Below, one piece after another: positions 47,267 through 58,810 of a DNA stretch of 64,000 nt (position 1 is its first letter; each line of letters begins with the position of its first letter). A program made the translations under genes and the position numbers. Source of the stretch: Aquilonibacter sp963820185 (GTDB lineage: Bacteria; Vulcanimicrobiota; Vulcanimicrobiia; Vulcanimicrobiales; Vulcanimicrobiaceae); assembly GCA_963820185.1 (NCBI GenBank), contig CAWFYV010000002.1, positions 62,001 through 126,000 on the forward strand, written 5' to 3'. The notes below the pieces were generated by a model. It worked only from the letters and a program-made list of their open reading frames with translations. It was not told the DNA's origin and searched no databases.

Positions 47267-48574
47267 ATGGCCGACGCGATCGAGGTCAAAGTCCCCGACA
47301 TCGGCGATTTCAAAGACGTGCCGGTGATCGAGGTGCTGGTCAAGCCGGGGCAGACGATCAAGAAGAACGATGCGCTGGTAGCGCTCGAGAGCGAAAAAGC
47401 TTCGATGGAAGTGCCCGCCGACGTCGATGGTGTGGTCAAGAACGTCAACGTGAAAGTCGGCGACAAAGTTTCGAAGGGCAGCGTACTACTCACACTAGAG
47501 AGCGCGGGCGGAGTTGTCACGCCGAGCGTAACGAGCGCCGCGAGTGTAGTCGAGGCGGCGCCGAAATCTTCGGAGACGGCATCTGCACCAACGCCTCCGC
47601 CACCGAGCAAGCCGCAGGATGCGGATGAAGGTTCCAAGCCCAGGATGGGCGTCCGTCCGCAGGACGGTGGAACCGTCCATGCGAGCCCTGCGATTCGCCG
47701 ATTCGCACGCGAACTCGGGGTTGATCTGCGCGGCGTGAGCGGCAGCGGGCCACACGGTCGCGTGACGCGCGAGGACGTGCAAACGTTCGTGAAGCGCACG
47801 CTGGCCGGCGGCACACCGTCGGGCGGCGGCTTCGGTATCGCCGGCTTGCCCCCGTGGCCGAAGGTCGATTTCGCGCAGTACGGTCCGGTCGAACGCAAGC
47901 CGTTGCCGCGCGTGAAAAAGTTCGCCGGGCCGAACCTGCACCGCAACTGGCTGCAGATCCCGCACATCACCAATTATGACGAAGCCGACGTCACCGATCT
48001 CGAGGCCTTCCGCAACGAGATCAATGCGGAGCAGAGCAAAGGTGGCGGCGCCAAGTTGACGATGCTCGCGTTCTTGATCAAAGCCTCGGTTGCGGCGCTG
48101 CAAAAATATCCGGACTTCAACACCTCGCTCGAAGGCGACGAGCTAATCTACAAGCAGTATTACAACATCGGCTTCGCGGCCGATACGCCGAACGGTCTCG
48201 TCGTGCCGGTGCTCAAAGACGCCGACAAAAAAGGGCTTCTCGAGATTGCACGCGAGAGCGCAGAGCTTGCGGGAAAAGCGCGCGATGGCAAGCTCGGCAT
48301 GGCCGATATGCAAGGCGGCACGTTCACGATCTCCTCGATCGGCGGCATCGGCGGCACGCAATTCACGCAGATCGTCAATGCACCCGAGGTTGCGATCCTC
48401 GGCGCGACGCGCGCAGCGACCAAGCCGGTCTGGGACGGCGCGGCGTTTGTGCCGCGACTCATCCTGCCGATCAGCGTGAGCTACGATCACCGCGTCATCG
48501 ACGGCGCCGGCGCCGCGCGTTTCCTCGTGTACGTCGCATCGCTGTTGCACGATTTCCGTCGCGTCGCGCTCTAG
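47267..48574 (+). CDS. aceF: Dihydrolipoamide acetyltransferase E2 of pyruvate dehydrogenase
   Basis: A 435-residue E2 with one lipoyl domain. The lipoyl lysine lies in ALESEKASMEVPADVDGVV near residue 44. A linker rich in Ala, Pro and Ser leads to the E1/E3-binding domain (ASPAIRRFARELGVDLRGVS, GSGPHGRVTREDV, residues about 143-180). The catalytic domain (NWLQIPHITNYDEADVT) ends with the active-site motif SYDHRVIDGAGAARFLVYVA. E. coli has three lipoyl domains, so this is a short version. It starts two bases after aceE and is co-transcribed with it. Acetyl groups are passed to CoA in the cytoplasm. Confidence 0.95.
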   Translation: MADAIEVKVPDIGDFKDVPVIEVLVKPGQTIKKNDALVALESEKASMEVPADVDGVVKNVNVKVGDKVSKGSVLLTLESAGGVVTPSVTSAASVVEAAPKSSETASAPTPPPPSKPQDADEGSKPRMGVRPQDGGTVHASPAIRRFARELGVDLRGVSGSGPHGRVTREDVQTFVKRTLAGGTPSGGGFGIAGLPPWPKVDFAQYGPVERKPLPRVKKFAGPNLHRNWLQIPHITNYDEADVTDLEAFRNEINAEQSKGGGAKLTMLAFLIKASVAALQKYPDFNTSLEGDELIYKQYYNIGFAADTPNGLVVPVLKDADKKGLLEIARESAELAGKARDGKLGMADMQGGTFTISSIGGIGGTQFTQIVNAPEVAILGATRAATKPVWDGAAFVPRLILPISVSYDHRVIDGAGAARFLVYVASLLHDFRRVAL

Positions 48575-48582
48575 GCTCCATA

Positions 48583-49620
48583 ATGGACGAGCCTCCGGGC
48601 GCGATTCCTTTTCTCACCGAGCGCATTGATGCGCTCGAACGCGAACGTGATGCGCTGCTCGAAAAATCGCAGCGCCTCGAAGTGCTGCAGCGGTCTTTCG
48701 TCGATATCATCGCCGCGCAGAGCGAAGCCGCACTGGCGAACGCTGCAATGCGTGGTGCGTGGCTCGGCCTTGGCTTTTCGCGCGCACTGTGGTTTCGTAT
48801 CGACGACGCGCAGAGCATCGGCGCGCTCTGGGAGCTCGACGGCGGGAGTGTCGTGGAATCAGAGTATGGCGGGACGTTGCCCGAGACCTCGAGTCTGTAC
48901 CGCCTTACGTCAGGCGATAGCGACATCGCGACCGGCTGGGCCGGTGACTTCGATGCACCGCTCTTTGACACGCGTCGACGCTATGTCGGCGCCGCCGTGC
49001 GCCCCGCCAAGGGCGAGTCGTACATTTTTTATGTCGACGGTTCCAACGATCGTGCCGCATCTGCCTGGAGCATTGCTTCGATGCAAGAGCTCGCCACGCA
49101 CGCTGCCTTTGCACTCGAACGCATGCGTTTAGGTGCGGAGCTCGAGGAGATGGCGATGCACGATCCGCTCACTGGGCTTTTCAATCGCCGTGCCCTGATG
49201 GATCGTCTCGCGACGGAACTGCAGATCGTCAGGCGCACCGGGGAGACGCTCGCGTTTGCGATGCTCGACGTCGACAATTTCAAGCAGATCAATGACACGC
49301 GCGGGCACGCCGGCGGCGACGCGGCGCTCGTGACGATCGCGGGGATTCTGCGCAGGTGCACGCGTGAGATCGACACACCGGCCCGCTTCGCCGGCGATGA
49401 ATTCTCGCTGATCTTGCCGCGCACCGATCGGGGCTCAGCCAAAACGGTAATGGAGCGCATTACCGCGGAACTCCGCGCAGCGGGTCTTTCGGCTTCGATC
49501 GGCGTCGCGTTTACGCCACTCGGGATCGATCAAGAAACGCTCATACGGTGGGCCGACGAGGCCGTCTACGCAGCCAAGGCCGCGGGCAAAGACGGCTACC
49601 GGTTCGCGAGCGACTCGTAA
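48583..49620 (+). CDS. Diguanylate cyclase with N-terminal GAF-like domain
   Basis: A 345-residue protein. An N-terminal coiled coil (ERIDALERERDALLEKSQRL) precedes a GAF-like sensory domain (residues about 45-180), and the GGDEF domain begins at HDPLTGLFNRRALMDRL. The metal site DVDNFKQINDTRGHAGGDAA is present and the signature loop reads FAGDEF, with Ala in place of the first Gly. That variant occurs in active cyclases. No RxxD inhibitory site is evident. It should make cyclic di-GMP from GTP. It starts eight bases after aceF and may ride on that operon. Its end overlaps the convergent WYL regulator by 25 bases. Confidence 0.85.
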   Translation: MDEPPGAIPFLTERIDALERERDALLEKSQRLEVLQRSFVDIIAAQSEAALANAAMRGAWLGLGFSRALWFRIDDAQSIGALWELDGGSVVESEYGGTLPETSSLYRLTSGDSDIATGWAGDFDAPLFDTRRRYVGAAVRPAKGESYIFYVDGSNDRAASAWSIASMQELATHAAFALERMRLGAELEEMAMHDPLTGLFNRRALMDRLATELQIVRRTGETLAFAMLDVDNFKQINDTRGHAGGDAALVTIAGILRRCTREIDTPARFAGDEFSLILPRTDRGSAKTVMERITAELRAAGLSASIGVAFTPLGIDQETLIRWADEAVYAAKAAGKDGYRFASDS

Positions 49621-50547
49621 CGCGCGCAGATCGCACGGGCCCGCGCCGAGAACCGGCTCGCACAGCGACATCGGGTCGACCAGTTCGATGTGCGCGCCCC
49701 AATACACCAGGTAGCTGATCGCGCTGGCTTCGCCCGAGAACTCGATGCGCAGGAGACGTTCACCGTCGCGCTCGGTCCATTCCGCGGGCCAGTAGCCGGT
49801 GATCATCTCGATCGCCTCGCCGTCCGCGCGTACGAGCACGGGAAAGCGCGGCTGTTCGCCGCGAAAGCGCAACGCCGACTCCCGCCAATGCGCATCGAGA
49901 TCGAATGCGGGATCGCGCTCGAAGCGGTCGTTGCGCTCGCGTACGTCTTGCATACGATCGACGCGAAAACTTCGATAGCCGTCGGCCGTGCGCGCGACCA
50001 AATACCACACGCCGGCCTTCGACACGAGGCCATAGGGGTCGACCGCACGCGTGCTGCGCGCCATCTGCCGGTCTTCGTAGGCGATGTCCAGACAGCGATC
50101 GTCCCACACGGCGCGGCGCAGTAGCGCCAAACGTTCGACCGGCGGATCGTCCTGATACCAGCGCCGCTGATCGATGTGAATCCGTCCGCGCGCCTTCTCC
50201 GCCGCCTTACGCTGCACGTCGGAAAAACCACCCCGCAACTTTTCGAGCGCGCGGTCGAGGTTGGCGCCGAGGCCAAGGTCCGCCAGAATCGCCGAGCCGG
50301 AGATGAAGAGCGCACGCACCTCATCCTCGGCAAAGTGCGTGAGCGCTTTGCGGTAGCCGTCGGCAAGCGCAATGCCACCTTCGGGTCCCCGCTCGGTGTA
50401 GACCGGCACACCCGATGCCGACAAGGCATCCACGTCGCGATAGATCGTGCGCTCGGAGACCTCGAGGCGCGCTGCCAAGTCACGGGCAGTGCGCCGCTGC
50501 GCGGACTGCAGGAGCAGCAGCAGCGAGATCAGCCGATCTGATTTCAT
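49596..50547 (-). CDS. YafY-type WYL-domain transcriptional regulator (one frame break at the end)
   Basis: The winged-helix domain at the N-terminus is DRLISLLLLLQSAQRRTARD, LEVSERTIYRDVDALSASGV. The WYL domain follows with YGLVSKAGVWYLVARTADG and FRVDRMQDVRER. WYL proteins bind ligands or nucleic acids and repress nearby genes. The unshifted frame runs on to 49435, 186 bases into the cyclase, with non-family sequence. Skipping one base in a GGGCCC run near 49640 gives RARAICARYESLANR and a stop at 49596, a normal ending. The divergent partner is the VOC pair starting at 50607, which it probably controls. It has no cysteine redox switch. Confidence 0.75.
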
Positions 50548-50606
50548 AGCGTGAGCCTCGCAAACCTGACAGCAGATGTCAAGTAGGCTTCGCTATCATT
50601 TCAAGC

Positions 50607-50978
50607 ATGACGACCGATCAATCGACCGCGGTTCGCGGCATGGACTGCGTGTGTTACTTGACCAAGGACTTGGGGCGGGCGCGCGGCTTCTACGAGGGCG
50701 TGCTCGGGATGATCCCCGCGACGCGAGGCGACACGTGGGTCGAATACGAGTTCAACGACGGCTCGACGTTCGCGCTCTCGAAACTGCCCAACGGCGATTG
50801 GTACCCAACCGGCGGCGCGATGTTCGCCGTCCACGATCTGCACGCGGCGCTGGAGCGCGTACGCGGCGTGGGTGCACACGTGTTCAGCGAGGCGCTCGAG
50901 ACGCCGGTCTGCACGATGGCGTGGTGCAACGATCTTGAAGGCAATAGCTTCGCGCTCCACAAACGCAAACACGCATGA
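50607..50978 (+). CDS. VOC-family (glyoxalase/dioxygenase-like) protein 1
   Basis: A 123-residue vicinal-oxygen-chelate domain. It opens with MDCVCYLTKDLGRARGFYE and the metal-fold strands GMIPATRGDTWVEYEFND and TPVCTMAWCNDLEGNSFALH, the last being the conserved D-P-x-G-N-xx-xL-like end. The usual His/Glu metal ligands are only partly present (D-L-E-G-N in place of D-P-D-G-N). It is divergent from the WYL regulator and overlaps the second VOC gene by four bases (ATGA). Substrate unknown. Confidence 0.7.
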   Translation: MTTDQSTAVRGMDCVCYLTKDLGRARGFYEGVLGMIPATRGDTWVEYEFNDGSTFALSKLPNGDWYPTGGAMFAVHDLHAALERVRGVGAHVFSEALETPVCTMAWCNDLEGNSFALHKRKHA

Positions 50979-51330
50979 ACGGCAAAGCAACAGGAATCGA
51001 CGCGATCTATTTCTCGGTTACGGACGTGCCCCGCGCGGCTGCGTTTTACAAAGGGCTGCTCGACGTCAAAGATACAACCTGGGAAAACGAGCACGGCGCC
51101 GAGTGGATCCTCGATGACGGCAGTGCGTTCGGCGTCGGCAAGCTTCCCGGCGCTCCGCATACCCCGTCGGGTTGTGTGTTGTTCGCGGTGTCGGATGTCG
51201 ACGCGCTGATTCCGCGCGTGACCGAACTCGGCGGCAAACTCAGCGGCGACCTCCGCGATTTGGAACCGTGCCGCCAGCAATGGTGCCTCGATCCGGATGG
51301 AAACGCGTTTGTGTTACATCAAAAAAAGAA

Positions 51331-51334
<4 letters not shown>
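50975..51334 (+). CDS. VOC-family (glyoxalase/dioxygenase-like) protein 2
   Basis: A 119-residue paralog of the gene before it. It reads IDAIYFSVTDVPRAAAFYKG, then WENEHGAEWILDDGSAFGVG and RQQWCLDPDGNAFVLHQKK, with the complete D-P-D-G-N motif of the family. The tandem pair could form the two halves of an eight-strand VOC barrel as a heterodimer. The stop overlaps the aconitase stop region on the other strand (four bases). Confidence 0.75.
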
Positions 51335-54090
<2,756 letters not shown>

Positions 54091-54094
<4 letters not shown>

Positions 54095-55272
54095 GGCAAT
54101 AAGCGTATTTTCGGATCGCGTTGCGCGTAGCCTTCGATTGCGACATGGACCTCACCTGACAAAAGTCGCCATAGGGGGTCGCCCACGAGCGTCAGGCGCC
54201 AATTGGAGAGCTCGAGCGCGCGCTCGAAGTCCTCGCGCGTGCTCGGGACCTCGCGTGCGACCCGATCGAGCGCCGCCCGCGGCACCAGCAGACTTTGCGG
54301 AAGCTCGTTTTCGCGGGCAATCTCGCCCACTACAACCCCCATCAACGCCGCCAAGGTGTCACGGCTGGGCCCAAGCGGCCGCGCCGGCCGCTCGGGAAGC
54401 GCATCGTCGGGCAAGGCCTCGGCGCGCGCTACCGCCGCGACGATCGCCGGGCCAAGCGTTCGCCGCGCGCCGGCATCGAGCCGTCGCAGCTGCTCCAAGT
54501 CCTCGACGCGTTTGGGACGAAGCGTCGCAAGCCCCGCGACAACGTCGTCGGGGATGATGTACTTGGGCGGAAGGTCGCGCGCGCGCGCTTGGTCGTCACG
54601 CAACTTTACGAGTTCGCTCAACACGCCGAGTTCGCGCCGATTCATGCGCATCGCGCCCGGCATGCGCAGGTATGCGCGGCGTTCGTCGCTGCGAAACCGC
54701 TCGATGTCGCTAAGTGCTGCGCACTCCTCGCGCGCCCACTCCAAGCGGCCCGCCGCCTCCAATCGCGCCGTCAACTTCTGGTGCATCGGCAGCAGATGCG
54801 CCACGTCGTCGACGAGATAGTCCAGCTGTTTGTGTGAGAGCGGTCGCGTCGACCAGTCGCTTACGGTCTGGCTCTTGGCGAGACGCACACCCTCGAGCTC
54901 GCGCACCAGATCGGCAAGCGAGATCTGCATGCCGTAACCAAGAAACGCGGCGGCCACCTGGCTGTCGAAAACATTCGCCGGCACGCGATCGAAACGGTCG
55001 GCAAAGATTTTAAGATCCGACGAAAGCGCGTGTCCAACCACGACTGTCTGCGCGAGTGCATCGAGCAACGAGCGCAGATCGGGAACCGCAAGCGGATCGA
55101 CGATCACCGCGCCGTCATCGAAGGCGAGTTGGACCACCATCAGGCGCGGCGCGTACGTGCGCTCCGTGTGGAATTCGGTATCGAGCGCAACGTGGGCGCT
55201 TTGGGCGACTCGCTCGCACAGCGCGTTCAACTGTGAGGCATCGTCGATCATGGCAATTGCGTCGGTCGTCAC
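54091..55272 (-). CDS. rnd: Ribonuclease D
   Basis: A 3'-5' exoribonuclease acting on tRNA precursors. The exonuclease domain has ExoI VALDTEFHTERTYAPRLMVV with the DTEF metal ligands, ExoII VVVGHALSSDLKIFA, and ExoIII HKQLDYLVDDVAHLLPMHQK. An HRDC domain follows (AMRMNRRELGVLSELVKLRD, DLPPKYIIPDDVVAGLATLR), and a second one is likely at the end. The GTG at 55272 overlaps the upstream stop (GTGA) and is preferred, and an ATG seven codons on is the alternative. The stop overlaps the acnA start (ATGA), so acnA sits downstream in the same transcript. Confidence 0.85.
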
Positions 55273-55898
55273 GGGGTCGGTGTCACTTTCACGTGGTGGG
55301 GGAAGTGCGGACGGTGCTCCATCCAGTACGTGTGGGCGCGGGCTTCGTAACGATGCACCACAACGGTCACGCGGTCGCCAAAGATTGCAAGAATCGTGCA
55401 GATTGGAACGGCGATCGCGCACATCGTCCAGACATGCCGCCAAACCGGAACGCGAAACGTGGCCGCGCTCGCGGTTGCGACCGTTCCGCCAAACCCGGGT
55501 ATGATCCGCACCGCCATCAAGAATGCCGGCGAGCCGACGGGAAAGCGTTTCACCCAGGCCGGCACGCGCTCGAGATACGCGTCGAGATCGAGCATATGCG
55601 ATGCGTGGCGATTGATCCAATACCCGAGGAGCGCTGCGAGCACGAGCCCGATCGTGTTCACGATCGAACCAACGACGGGACCGAAAATCGCGCCGTTCAT
55701 AATAGCAAGCGCATCGGTGACCGAAAACGGCGCCGACGCCACGACAGCGAAGATCGCGATCGCGAGCGGGTAGGCGGATAGGCCAAGCGAGCGAATCTCA
55801 TGCTCGACCAACGGCTGAAAGCGAATGACGAGCGCGGCAAGCGCGAACGAAGCTCCGAGCATCGCAATCGCTCCCAGACGTTTGCCAAAGCGGTTCAA
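55269..55898 (-). CDS. TVP38/TMEM64-family (VTT domain) membrane protein
   Basis: A 209-residue inner-membrane protein. The first helix is AIAMLGASFALAALVIRF. The VTT/SNARE-associated domain has PFSVTDALAIMNGAIFGPVV, GSIVNTIGLVLAALLGYWIN, PAFLMAVRIIPGFGGTVATA and the last helix IAVPICTILAIFGDRVTVV. The glycine-rich GAIFGPVVGS and R-x-x-PGFGG elements fit the DedA/TVP38 superfamily, whose members move phospholipids or influence membrane homeostasis. The actual role here is unknown. It is divergent from VKOR (18 bases) and coupled to RNase D. Confidence 0.8.
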   Translation of the reverse strand: MNRFGKRLGAIAMLGASFALAALVIRFQPLVEHEIRSLGLSAYPLAIAIFAVVASAPFSVTDALAIMNGAIFGPVVGSIVNTIGLVLAALLGYWINRHASHMLDLDAYLERVPAWVKRFPVGSPAFLMAVRIIPGFGGTVATASAATFRVPVWRHVWTMCAIAVPICTILAIFGDRVTVVVHRYEARAHTYWMEHRPHFPHHVKVTPTP

Positions 55899-55916
55899 GA
55901 GACGGATGGGGTACGG

Positions 55917-56296
55917 ATGGCGTTACGGGCGATAATCACGATGCTCTGCGGAGTTGGTCTCTACGCCTCGCTTTTCATGCTGCGCAAGGCCGGGGCCGCG
56001 GCCCGCGGGGAGCTTAGCGAGCCCAGCGTGGTCCAAACGCCTCGGGCGCGCCTCTTCGGGGGCGTCCCCAACGCCGTGTTCGGGGCCGTATACTACCCGG
56101 CGCTAGCTCTTGCGATCTGGCTTCCCCTCTCCCGCCTCGCGCTCACACTGCTCTTGGTCCCGGTGCTCGCCGCTGCGGCCACGTCCGTCTTTCTTGCGTA
56201 CTCGTTGCTCTTTGTCACGCGCATGGCCATGCGTCTTTTGCTGGACCTCGCATGCGGTTAACTGGTCGCTCGCGCTGTGCGTCGCGCTACTTGTGA
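55917..56296 (+). CDS. VKOR-family protein without the loop cysteines (one frame break; end uncertain)
   Basis: The start is ALRAIITMLCGVGLYASLFM (helix 1), then EPSVVQTPRARLFGGVPNAV and FGAVYYPALALAIWLPL. After a break near 56225 the frame gives CVFCWTSHAVNWSLALCVAL, where CVFC is the CxxC active site of vitamin K epoxide reductase-like proteins, next to the quinone site in helix 4. The pair of loop cysteines that normally shuttle electrons between helices 1 and 2 is missing (ARGELSEPSVV), so disulfide transfer to a DsbA-like partner is doubtful. The end is not fixed because the frame runs into the Nudix gene. The TGA at 56294 is one option. Confidence 0.6.
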
Positions 56297-56304
56297 CGCG
56301 CATC

Positions 56305-56923
56305 GTGAAATCGGACCTACGTCTTGCCGCAACCGTGATCTTGGTGCGCCCGTTATCCGAGGGCTTCGAAGTGCTGCTGCTTCGGCGCAGCGAGCGCAGC
56401 GCGTTTATGCCCGGCGCATTCGTCTTTCCCGGCGGCGCCGTCGATCCGATGCGACTACGAACCTGACACCGGGCTGCCGGATCCACGTATCGCGGCCGAG
56501 CCACGCGACGCGCATGCGCTCGTTCGCGCGGCCGTGCGCGAGCTCGCGGAGGAAGCCGGAATAACACTCGAGAGCCGCGAGCTGACCTTCTTCTCGCACT
56601 GGATAACGCCGATCGGTATCCCGCGCCGCTTCGACACCTATTTTTTCGTCGCGCAGTCTCCACCGGGTGCAATCGGCGTCGCCGACAGCGTCGAAACGCA
56701 CGATGCGCGGTGGCTCACACCCAGGCAGGCGCTGGACGCGCATCGGCGCGGAGAGATGCACATGTTCTTTCCGACGATCAAGCATCTCGAGCGGTTGGCG
56801 GCATTCGATCGCGTCGACGCACTGCTTGCGTTCGCGCGTGAGAAGCCGGTCCTGACGATTCAACCCGACGGCCCGCCGGTGGAAGGGATCGAGTTGTCGC
56901 AAGAGTTAGAGGGTCGATGGTGA
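56305..56923 (+). CDS. Nudix hydrolase with inserted loop (one frame break)
   Basis: The start (GTG at 56305) reads KSDLRLAATVILVRPLSEGF, EVLLLRRSERSAFMPGAFVF and PGGAVD. After a break near 56452 it continues DYEPDTGLPDPRIAAEPRDA and the Nudix box ALVRAAVRELAEEAGITLE. The box core R-E-L-x-E-E-A-G is intact, but about 20 residues separate it from the GG of the FPGG strand. This longer insert is usual in NUDT19-like and CoA-diphosphatase-like proteins, so a CoA or acyl-CoA phosphodiesterase role is plausible. The stop overlaps the MBL gene start (ATGGTGA). Confidence 0.7.
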
Positions 56924-57842
56924 GTCGCATTGCGCTCGTCCGCGCCCCCAATCCGTCACCGATGACGTTAACCGGAACGAATTCGTACGTCATCGATGCG
57001 GGCGAAGGCGAAGCCGTCGTCATCGATCCCGGACCGGTGATCCAGCGCCATCTCGATGCGCTGATGGCAAATGCGCGCGAGCGCGGATTACGGATCACCA
57101 CGATCGCGCTCACGCACGGCCATCCCGATCACGCACCCGCCGCAGCGCCGCTGAAGGAACGCACCGGCGCGACCGTGTGGGTGCATCCCAACTCCGACGT
57201 TCCGCACGATCGCACGTTCGAGCTCGAGGGCGAATTGCGCGCCGGCAGTCTCGCGCTGCGCGTGATCGACGCGCCCGGCCACACGTTCGAACACGTCGCG
57301 TTCTACGAACCGGCGAGCGCGCACTCTTTACCGGCGACGTGATCCTAGGTGAAGGCACCGTCGTTATCGCGCCGCCGGGCGGCGCGATGCGCCCCTACCA
57401 GCGCACGCTCGAACGTCTGCGCAGCGAATTTGGCGATGCTGCGCGGATCTACGGCGGACACGGTCCGATCGTCGAAGATGCGCGCGCAAAGCTCGATGAG
57501 TACATCGCCCATCGCAAGTTGCGCGAAGCCGAGTTGCTCGCGGCGCTGCGCGCCGTGCCGATGACGATTCCGCAGCTCGTGCTTGCGATGTACGGAACGA
57601 CGCGCCCCGTGCTGTGGCCGGCGGCCGCGCGCCAATTGCTCGCCTACCTCATCGCGCTCAGCGAAGAAGGAACCGTCTCGGCGCGCGCACTCGACCGTCC
57701 GATGACCGAACAAGAAAATACGATCCTCAATCCGGCATGGGAATCGATCGTCGGCGCCGAGCACGCACCGGTGATTCGCGCCGAACTCGGCGCGATGCTC
57801 AAACTCGACACACTGTACGAGTATTCGCTTACGGAATCGTGA
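56917..57842 (+). CDS. Metallo-beta-lactamase-fold hydrolase, LACTB2-like (one frame break)
   Basis: About 308 residues. The metal-site motif IALTHGHPDHAPAAAPLKE (HxHxDH) and, after a break near 57322, LFTGDVILGEGTVVIAPPGG and IYGGHGPIVEDARAKLDEYI give the remaining metal-binding His and Asp. The C-terminal winged-helix-like extension (IAHRKLREAELLAALRAVPM, PQLVLAMYGTTRPVLWPAAA) is typical of LACTB2/RNase-like enzymes. These cleave RNA or small thioesters. Translation is coupled to the Nudix gene. The gene ends 14 bases inside the convergent oxidoreductase. Confidence 0.8.
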
Positions 57843-58797
57843 TGACGATTTTGCCGAATTGCTGGGCCGCCGCCATGCGTTCGGCCGCAGCGACCGCATC
57901 ATCCATCGCGTAGACATGGTCGATCGCCGGCCGAATTTGGTGCTTGCTGACGAGTTCGAGCATCGCCCGAAAATCCGCCGGACTGCCCATCGACGTGCCG
58001 CGGATGTCGAGATGATTCCAAAAAATCGGAAAGATGCGAATCGTCGATTCCAAGCGCGTGCCGCCGTAGAGCACGACGCGCCCGCCCGGGCGCAGTAAGC
58101 CCAGCGCCTTGTTCAACGTGTCGCCGCCCGATGAGTCGACGACCAGATCGACGTCGCCGCGTTTGATCTTCTTGTGCCAATCGGGGTCTGAATAGTCGAT
58201 CGTGACATCGGCGCCGAGTGCGCGCGCGCGTTCGAGCTTCTCGGCACTTCCCGAGGTGACTATCGCGCGCGCTCCGGCTGCTTTGACAAAAAGCAACACA
58301 AAGGTTTGCACGCCGCCGCCGATCCCTGGGATCAACACCGTTTCGCCCGCGTGCAACTGCCCGCGCGTGAACGTCGCACGGTATGCGGTGAGACCCGCGA
58401 GCGGGATTGCCGCAGCTTCTTCCATCGAAAGGTGCGCGGGTTTCGGGTAGACGTTTGCTTTGGGCACCGCAACGTATTGTGCAAACGTCCCGTCGTGCGG
58501 CATCCCGAGGATCGACGCGTTCGCGGCCCACACGTGTGGACTCTCGCCCCAGCCCAGCATCGGATCGATGACGACCGGCTCGCCGCCACTTTCCAACTCG
58601 CCGGCACCGTCGGAGCCGAGCGTGCGCGGGAGTTCAATGTTCGGATAAAGCCCTTGCGTGATAAATACGTCGCGGCGGTTGAAAGCCGCCGCACGCACAC
58701 GCACGAGTACTTCACCATCGACGCGTGCGGGTCGCGCGATCTCCTCGACGCGCAGATTCTGCGGTCCACCGACTTCGTGCAAACGGACCGCTTTCAT
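57829..58797 (-). CDS. Medium-chain dehydrogenase/reductase (quinone oxidoreductase-like)
   Basis: A 322-residue MDR protein. It begins KAVRLHEVGGPQNLRVEEIA (GAGGAG nine bases upstream), has the catalytic-domain stretch VRAAAFNRRDVFITQGLYP and LPRTLGSDGAGELESGG, and the Rossmann motif AGETVLIPGIGGGVQTFVLL. The cofactor-binding end has GGDTLNKALGLLRPGGRVVL. There is no structural-zinc cysteine lobe, so it is the zinc-independent QOR/crotonyl-reductase type that uses NADPH to reduce quinones or enoyl substrates. The start at 58797 is supported by the family start. It lies 13 bases after the TonB receptor. Confidence 0.8.
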   Translation of the reverse strand: MKAVRLHEVGGPQNLRVEEIARPARVDGEVLVRVRAAAFNRRDVFITQGLYPNIELPRTLGSDGAGELESGGEPVVIDPMLGWGESPHVWAANASILGMPHDGTFAQYVAVPKANVYPKPAHLSMEEAAAIPLAGLTAYRATFTRGQLHAGETVLIPGIGGGVQTFVLLFVKAAGARAIVTSGSAEKLERARALGADVTIDYSDPDWHKKIKRGDVDLVVDSSGGDTLNKALGLLRPGGRVVLYGGTRLESTIRIFPIFWNHLDIRGTSMGSPADFRAMLELVSKHQIRPAIDHVYAMDDAVAAAERMAAAQQFGKIVITIP

Positions 58798-58810
58798 AAC
58801 GCCCGTCTCC

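Noticed and set aside
49435..49595. Long overlap of the WYL regulator with the cyclase gene
   Set aside because: The extra 53 residues do not look like the family. A one-base skip gives a normal end at 49596.
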